Part shown: one piece after another, positions 7,742-10,947 of the stretch
Numbering within the stretch: position 1 is the first letter of the stretch
Layout of the letters: each line of letters begins with the position of its first letter
Assembly: GCA_012719195.1 (NCBI GenBank)
Contig: JAAYAV010000095.1
Span: 1 to 10,947 of the forward strand
Direction: 5' to 3'
From: Anaerolineae bacterium
Lineage (GTDB): Bacteria; Chloroflexota; Anaerolineae; DRVO01
Length of the DNA: 10,947 nucleotides
Program-made: the position numbers and the translations under genes
The notes under the pieces: generated by a model
Databases searched by the model: none
The model's input: the letters and a program-made list of their open reading frames with translations, nothing else
Told to the model about the DNA's origin: nothing

Positions 7742-8570
7742 CGGGCTCTACCGACACGGTTGGGTCATGCTCCAGCAGGACCAGCACCACTTCAAGGCTA
7801 CCGAAGTCAACCGACGGCTCCACGATCGCCTTCTGGAACATGGCCGTGTCGCTGCGGATCACCTCAACCACCTGGCCGATCACCACGCCTTTGGGGAACA
7901 CGTCACCGAGCCCGGAGGTGAGCACCACATCACCCACCTGCACATCGGCGTCCCGGCCGATGTCTTCCATGACCAGGCCGCCGTCGAGCTGACCCTTGAC
8001 GATGCCGGTGGCACGCGTACGCTGGATGAGGGCAGCCACCGAGCTACGGGCGTCGTTAAGGAGGAGGACTTGGGAGGAGCGCGCCGCCACTTCGATCACC
8101 CTCCCCACCAGGCCCCGCCCGGTCAGAACGGGCATGTCTGGAAGCAGGTCGCCGTCGCGGCCGGTGGAGATCACCACCGCCCGGCTCAGGTTGCCCGGCT
8201 CGTAGCCGGCCACTCTCGCTTCGACGTTGGCGCCCATGACGCGCAAGGAACGTTGAGAGGTCACGTAACCGAGTTCCGTCCGGAGGAGCTCGTTCTCGGC
8301 GATGACCTCCTGAACCTCAACCAGCTCTACGGTCAGATCTTCCACCCGCTGGCGCAGCTGGGCGTTCTCCTCTCGGAGCTGATCCAGGTCCTGGAAGAAG
8401 ACGCGGGCATTGCTGACGTTGCGAAGCAGGCTGGAGACCGCTGCCTGCCCCTTCGCCCCGGCATCGGACACCCAGTTGCCTACTGCCACGACCCCGCCCA
8501 GTTCCTCGCTCGCCAGCAGCACGACGGCAAGCAGCAGCAGGACGATCGGCAGTAGGTCCCGCTTCCTCAC
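7731..8570 (-). CDS. mreC: MreC, rod shape-determining scaffold protein
   Basis: MreC is a bitopic scaffold that links the MreB filament to PBP2 and RodA outside the membrane. The 279-residue product has an N-terminal TM helix (about 7-28), a coiled coil at about 57-100 rich in heptad leucines (LREENAQLRQRVEDL at 65-79), and the two-lobed beta domain (about 115-265) with GRGLVGRVIEV (151-161), LLNDARSSVAALIQRT (170-185), KGQLDGG (192-198), GDVVLTSGLGDVFPKGVVIG (213-232), all characteristic of MreC. The start is GTG at 8570, 15 bp after the mreB stop, with TAGGATCGG upstream as a moderate ribosome site. Its 3' end overlaps mreD by 11 bp. Confidence 0.95.
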   Translation of the reverse strand: MRKRDLLPIVLLLLAVVLLASEELGGVVAVGNWVSDAGAKGQAAVSSLLRNVSNARVFFQDLDQLREENAQLRQRVEDLTVELVEVQEVIAENELLRTELGYVTSQRSLRVMGANVEARVAGYEPGNLSRAVVISTGRDGDLLPDMPVLTGRGLVGRVIEVAARSSQVLLLNDARSSVAALIQRTRATGIVKGQLDGGLVMEDIGRDADVQVGDVVLTSGLGDVFPKGVVIGQVVEVIRSDTAMFQKAIVEPSVDFGSLEVVLVLLEHDPTVSVEPGVQ

Positions 8571-8585
8571 TCGACGTTGCCGATC

Positions 8586-9647
8586 CTATCCCCAACGCCC
8601 ATCGCGGTGGGCCGCCGACAACACCTTGCGCAGCGCGTCGAGCTCGCCCAGCACGCGGCCCGCTCCCTTGGCGACGCAGGTTAGGGGTTCGTCCGCCACG
8701 GTCACCTTCATGCGCGTCTCCTCGGACAGCCGCTGAGCCAGGCCCTGCACCAGAGCTCCGCCGCCGACCAGCGCGATACCATGCTCCATCAGGTCCGCGA
8801 CCAGCTCGGGCGGCGTCTCGTCCAGGGTGTTTCGTACGGCCTCGGTGATGATGTGAATCGGGCCGGATATGGCTTCCCGAATCTCGACGCTGCTGACCTC
8901 GACCGACTGCGGCAGGCCGGTCAGCAAGTTGCGGCCGCGCAGAAGCATGGTCTGCTCCTGCTCGAGGGGATACGCTGAACCGATGGCCATCTTGGCCTTC
9001 TCGGCCATGCGCTCGCCCACCAGAAGGTTGTACTTCTCGCGGGCGTAGCGAATGATCTCTTCGTCGAGCTCGTCGCCCGCCACTCGGATCGAGCGGCTGA
9101 CCACGATCCCGCCCAGGGCGATCACGGCTACCTCGGTGGTGCCGCCACCGATGTCGACCACCATGTTGCCGACGCTGTCCGTTACGGGCAGCCCCGCCCC
9201 GATGGCAGCCGCCATGGGCTCCTCGATGAGGTAGGCCTCTCGGGCGCCCGCGCTGAGCGAGGCCTCGTAGACGGCGCGCTTCTCCACCTCGGTACAGCCG
9301 CTCGGTATGCCGACCACCACCCGAGGGCGTGGCAGGCTTAGCATCATCTGCTGGTGCACCCGGCGGATGAAGTAGACGAGCAACTTCTCGGTGGTTTCGA
9401 AGTCGGAGATAACCCCGTCGCGGAGAGGCCGCACGGCAACGATGTTGGCCGGCGTTCTGCCGACCATCTGCTTGGCCTCGAGGCCGATAGCCACCACCTT
9501 CTTCGACTTGGCCTCGATGGCGACGACGGAGGGCTCGTTAAGAACGATCCCTTTGCCGCGAACGCTCACCAGAGTGTTGGCGGTGCCGAGGTCTATACCG
9601 ATATCTAGTGAGAACAAGCCCAGCAGGGCATTGAGTGGGTTGAACAC
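8586..9647 (-). CDS. mreB: MreB, actin-like rod shape-determining protein
   Basis: MreB forms membrane-bound antiparallel filaments that orient the elongation machinery. The 353-residue product carries the actin/Hsp70 nucleotide-binding motifs: phosphate 1 DIGIDLGTANTLV (15-27), phosphate 2 VVDIGGGTTEVAVIALGG (163-180), and the adenosine motif GIALVGGGALVQGL (290-303). I placed the start at GTG 9647 because this gives the family-typical N-terminus (M/V)FNPLNALLGLFSLDIGIDLG and has AGGAG 9 bases upstream. The open frame continues 14 codons further to an ATG at 9689, but those residues lack family similarity and overlap the leader. It is the first gene of the Rod/Min cluster, behind the extended -10 promoter at 9719-9727. 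Close MreB paralogues such as Mbl cannot be excluded, but the mreC/mreD neighbours support MreB. Confidence 0.97.
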   Translation of the reverse strand: MFNPLNALLGLFSLDIGIDLGTANTLVSVRGKGIVLNEPSVVAIEAKSKKVVAIGLEAKQMVGRTPANIVAVRPLRDGVISDFETTEKLLVYFIRRVHQQMMLSLPRPRVVVGIPSGCTEVEKRAVYEASLSAGAREAYLIEEPMAAAIGAGLPVTDSVGNMVVDIGGGTTEVAVIALGGIVVSRSIRVAGDELDEEIIRYAREKYNLLVGERMAEKAKMAIGSAYPLEQEQTMLLRGRNLLTGLPQSVEVSSVEIREAISGPIHIITEAVRNTLDETPPELVADLMEHGIALVGGGALVQGLAQRLSEETRMKVTVADEPLTCVAKGAGRVLGELDALRKVLSAAHRDGRWG

Positions 9648-9656
9648 GCGCCTACA

Positions 9657-9661
9657 CTCCT
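9657..9661 (-). promoter_or_regulatory. mreB ribosome-binding site
   Basis: AGGAG on the minus strand, 9 bases upstream of the GTG at 9647. It decides the mreB start in favour of 9647 rather than the upstream ATG at 9689. Part of it lies in the stem of the leader hairpin 9659-9671. Confidence 0.8.
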
Positions 9662-9671
9662 GGCGGCCAGG
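9659..9671 (-). promoter_or_regulatory. Leader hairpin overlapping the mreB ribosome site
   Basis: On the minus strand CCTGG and CCAGG form a perfect 5-bp stem with a 3-base loop (CCG). The 3' arm contains the first three bases of the AGGAG ribosome site of mreB. Folding would partly hide the ribosome site. The inverted repeat is directly visible; a regulatory role is inference. Confidence 0.45.
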
Positions 9672-9674
9672 TGA

Positions 9675-9688
9675 TGGCTGAACAGCCA
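9675..9688 (-). repeat. Leader inverted repeat (6-bp arms)
   Basis: TGGCTG and CAGCCA separated by 2 bases form a near-perfect palindrome 3 bases from the neighbouring hairpin at 9659-9671, inside the predicted mreB 5' leader. It could be an RNA hairpin (practically a 5-bp stem with a 4-base loop) or a DNA-binding site just downstream of the transcription start. Confidence 0.45.
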
Positions 9689-9718
9689 CATCTGAGTGGG
9701 TGCCCCTGTGCCGCGCCG

Positions 9719-9727
9719 ATTATAGCA
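9719..9727 (-). promoter_or_regulatory. Extended -10 promoter for the mre-min-rodA cluster
   Basis: The minus strand reads TGCTATAAT, a perfect housekeeping -10 hexamer (9719-9724) preceded by the extended TGn element. No convincing TTGACA-like -35 exists at 16-18 bases upstream, which is common when an extended -10 is present. A start near 9711-9713 would give a leader of about 65 bases before mreB. It is the only AT-rich hexamer of this quality in an otherwise GC-rich intergenic region and it faces mreB. Confidence 0.75.
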
Positions 9728-9729
9728 CA

Positions 9730-9771
9730 CGCCCGGGTCGGCCACCACAGAAGCGGCAGTCGTCCCGGGCG
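9730..9771. promoter_or_regulatory. 8-bp inverted repeat bracketing the expected -35 region
   Basis: CGCCCGGG (9730-9737) and CCCGGGCG (9764-9771) are exact reverse complements 26 bases apart. Their centres are about 34 bp apart, roughly three helical turns, and they flank the position where a -35 element of the mreB promoter would lie (about 9742-9747). It could be a regulator site or part of a long-loop terminator of the upstream gene; both are inference. Confidence 0.35.
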
Positions 9772-9786
9772 CGCGAAACAGTCCAA

Positions 9787-9803
9787 GCCTAGTCTGCCTA
9801 GGC
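9787..9803 (-). repeat. Small hairpin spanning the phosphodiesterase gene stop codon
   Basis: GCCTAG and CTAGGC form a 6-bp stem with a 5-base loop on the minus strand, covering the stop codon at 9798-9800. The following sequence has only short T runs (TTGG, TGTTTC), so it is at best a weak transcription terminator. Confidence 0.3.
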
Positions 9804-10565
9804 CAGCCTCCCGGCCCCGCGGAGGGCCTCGACAATTCGCCCCGGCGTGTCCGTCCCGATGGAGTCGACGCCCATCTCTGCCAGGGCCAGGGCGTGCTCC
9901 GGCTCATTGGCGACCCAGGCGTGGAGGCAGAGCCCGGCCGCGTGGGCGGCCTCCGCCACCTTGGGGGTCACTCGCGAATGGTGTGGACGGATCGAACTGG
10001 CGCCCACCAGACGGGCCTCGCTCACCGGGTCCGGAGTGCCATGCCCGTACAGGATACCCGTGGCGATTTCGGGGGCCCACTCCTTCGCCCAGGCCAGGCA
10101 CGGGTGGTGGAAAGAGATGACTGCCGTCCGAGGTGTCCAGCCGGCGTTGGCCACCGCTTCTACGGACAGCTTCACCAGTTGGCGCGGGGGTTCGGGCTCG
10201 CCCTTGATCTCCAGCACCAAGTCGAGGTCCAGCCGGAGGGCGGCCTCCATGACCTCGTCAATGGTGGGAATGCGCTGTCCGGCGAACTCGGGCCCGTACC
10301 AGGCCCCGGCGTCGAGAGCCCTCAGCTCAGCCAGTCGCAGGTCGCTGACGGCACCGCTCCCGTTGGTCACGCGGTCCACCAGAGCGTCGTGCATGACCAC
10401 TACCGCGCCGTCAGCGGTCAAGCGGACATCACACTCGAACGCGTGGGATCCCAGCGCTTTGGCCGCCTCGAAGGACGCGATGGTGTTCTCGGGCGCATGC
10501 GCCAGCGCCCCGCGATGCCCCACGACCACTACCTTACCGGTACCGATGACATCCAGTTCAATCAT
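9798..10565 (-). CDS. Glycerophosphodiester phosphodiesterase family protein
   Basis: Members of this TIM-barrel family hydrolyse glycerophosphodiesters to glycerol 3-phosphate and an alcohol, using a divalent metal. The 255-residue product shows the complete family signature: GHRG (16-19), PENT (25-28), ECDVRLTADG (44-53), HD (59-60), LEIKG (118-122) and near the end a WVANE/GTDTPG pattern (217-221 and 237-242). Predicted catalytic and metal ligands H17, R18, E44, D46, H59, E119 and K121 are all present. There is no signal peptide or TM segment, so a cytoplasmic, UgpQ-like enzyme is most likely; the exact substrate cannot be read from sequence. The ATG at 10565 is supported by GGAGGG 5 bases upstream and by the family N-terminus; the open frame extends 22 codons beyond it without family similarity. 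It starts 20 bp after the preceding gene, so the two may share a transcript. Confidence 0.93.
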   Translation of the reverse strand: MIELDVIGTGKVVVVGHRGALAHAPENTIASFEAAKALGSHAFECDVRLTADGAVVVMHDALVDRVTNGSGAVSDLRLAELRALDAGAWYGPEFAGQRIPTIDEVMEAALRLDLDLVLEIKGEPEPPRQLVKLSVEAVANAGWTPRTAVISFHHPCLAWAKEWAPEIATGILYGHGTPDPVSEARLVGASSIRPHHSRVTPKVAEAAHAAGLCLHAWVANEPEHALALAEMGVDSIGTDTPGRIVEALRGAGRLA

Positions 10566-10585
10566 CGCGACCCTCCGTTCGGAAT

Positions 10586-10947
10586 CTAGCCCTCCACCAC
10601 TTCCGGCGCAGAGACAGCCTGCCTCATGCACTTGGCAACGGCAAACGGATCGCTGCTGACCACACTGGAGGCGTAAAGCTCCATGGCGCCAAAGTCGGCC
10701 ACCCGGTTGCTCACATCGCCGCGATCAACGATCCGCACCACCACCGGGAATCCCGTCCAGTCCTCGGCCGCGTCGCCATCCGGTGCCAGGTAGAACGCGA
10801 CGTTGAACGACTGCACTCCCATCCGGCTGACCATGCAGTCGAGCGTGCGATAGACCGCCCCGGCCATGGCGTCATCGAGGGCCGAGCCGATGAGCAGCAC
10901 TTCCTTCTCCTTGATCGGTGTCAGGTTCGCGAGCCCGCGCACGCCGG
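10586..10947 (-). CDS. C-terminal part of an unidentified protein, faintly GalT/HIT-like
   Basis: The frame is open to the window edge, so this is the 3' end of a longer gene; about 120 residues are visible and no internal start has clear support. The segment from SFNVAFYLAP through FPVVVRIVDRG to ADFGAMELYASSVVSSDPFAVA resembles in order the C-terminal lobe of galactose-1-phosphate uridylyltransferase-like proteins (YN..LH.AP, then HWHIEI.PR, then a GFELGTG..IN...PE.AA block). The His residues expected in the HWH part are absent (DWTGFPVV). I regard the family assignment as a weak inference. It is followed by the phosphodiesterase gene after 20 bp. Confidence 0.6.
   Translation of the reverse strand, partial: GVRGLANLTPIKEKEVLLIGSALDDAMAGAVYRTLDCMVSRMGVQSFNVAFYLAPDGDAAEDWTGFPVVVRIVDRGDVSNRVADFGAMELYASSVVSSDPFAVAKCMRQAVSAPEVVEG

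Noticed and set aside
7665..8555. 296-codon plus-strand open frame antisense to mreC
   Set aside because: It mirrors mreC codons, shows no recognisable domain and has no ribosome site.
9648..9689. N-terminal extension of mreB to an ATG at 9689
   Set aside because: The 14 extra residues are unlike MreB and cover the leader hairpins; GTG 9647 has AGGAG at ideal spacing.
9787..9803. Intrinsic terminator after the phosphodiesterase gene
   Set aside because: The stem is short and no U-tract follows, so it is listed only as a hairpin.
9847..10659. 270-codon plus-strand open frame antisense to the phosphodiesterase gene
   Set aside because: It is a shadow of a gene with a complete catalytic signature and has a low-complexity Ser/Arg/Thr composition.
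1..10947. CRISPR arrays, insertion sequences, attachment sites, tRNA or rRNA genes
   Set aside because: No direct repeat arrays, transposase frames, cloverleaf or rRNA-like segments were seen; the window is filled with housekeeping genes.

Overview
The window is a GC-rich bacterial segment in which every supported gene lies on the minus strand, so the genes read from the right edge of the window to the left. The centre is one continuous elongation-and-division-site cluster in transcription order: mreB, mreC, mreD, mrdA (PBP2), minC, minD, minE, rodA, and then a large membrane protein of unknown function. From memory, this mre-mrdA-min-rodA order is known from clostridia-like Firmicutes and some other non-proteobacterial rods. 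The GC-rich coding, frequent GTG starts and a degenerate PP2C plus beta-propeller membrane protein make a Chloroflexota (Anaerolineae-like) genome my first guess, with a high-GC clostridial relative as the alternative. There is no 16S or other marker here, so the taxonomy is inference.

Right part (about 9798-10947): the 3' end of a gene that runs off the window, faintly like the C-terminal domain of GalT/HIT-type nucleotidyltransferases. It is followed after 20 bp by a complete cytoplasmic glycerophosphodiester phosphodiesterase family gene. Between 9648 and 9797 lies the only substantial intergenic region. It holds a consensus extended -10 promoter element (TGCTATAAT) facing mreB, an 8-bp inverted repeat bracketing the expected -35 position, and two small hairpins in the predicted 5' leader. 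The promoter-proximal hairpin lies mid-leader; the other overlaps the mreB Shine-Dalgarno sequence.

Central part (2369-9647): the MreB filament, the MreC/MreD scaffold, the PBP2 transpeptidase and the RodA SEDS glycosyltransferase form the Rod (elongasome) wall-synthesis machine. MinC, MinD and MinE, inserted between mrdA and rodA, place the division site. The genes are tightly packed: mreC-mreD, mrdA-minC and minC-minD overlap, minD-minE and minE-rodA are within 3-8 bp, and mreB-mreC and mreD-mrdA are within 15 bp. One transcript and translational coupling are likely. The five Rod genes all use GTG starts while the three Min genes use ATG.

Left part (13-2289): a protein of up to 758 residues with an N-terminal PP2C-like fold whose recognisable catalytic and metal-binding positions are substituted, one transmembrane helix, a helical stalk and a C-terminal NHL-like beta-propeller. 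Its position at the end of the Rod/Min cluster, and a predicted topology joining cytoplasm to the wall side, make it the best candidate here for an undescribed component of the elongation machinery.
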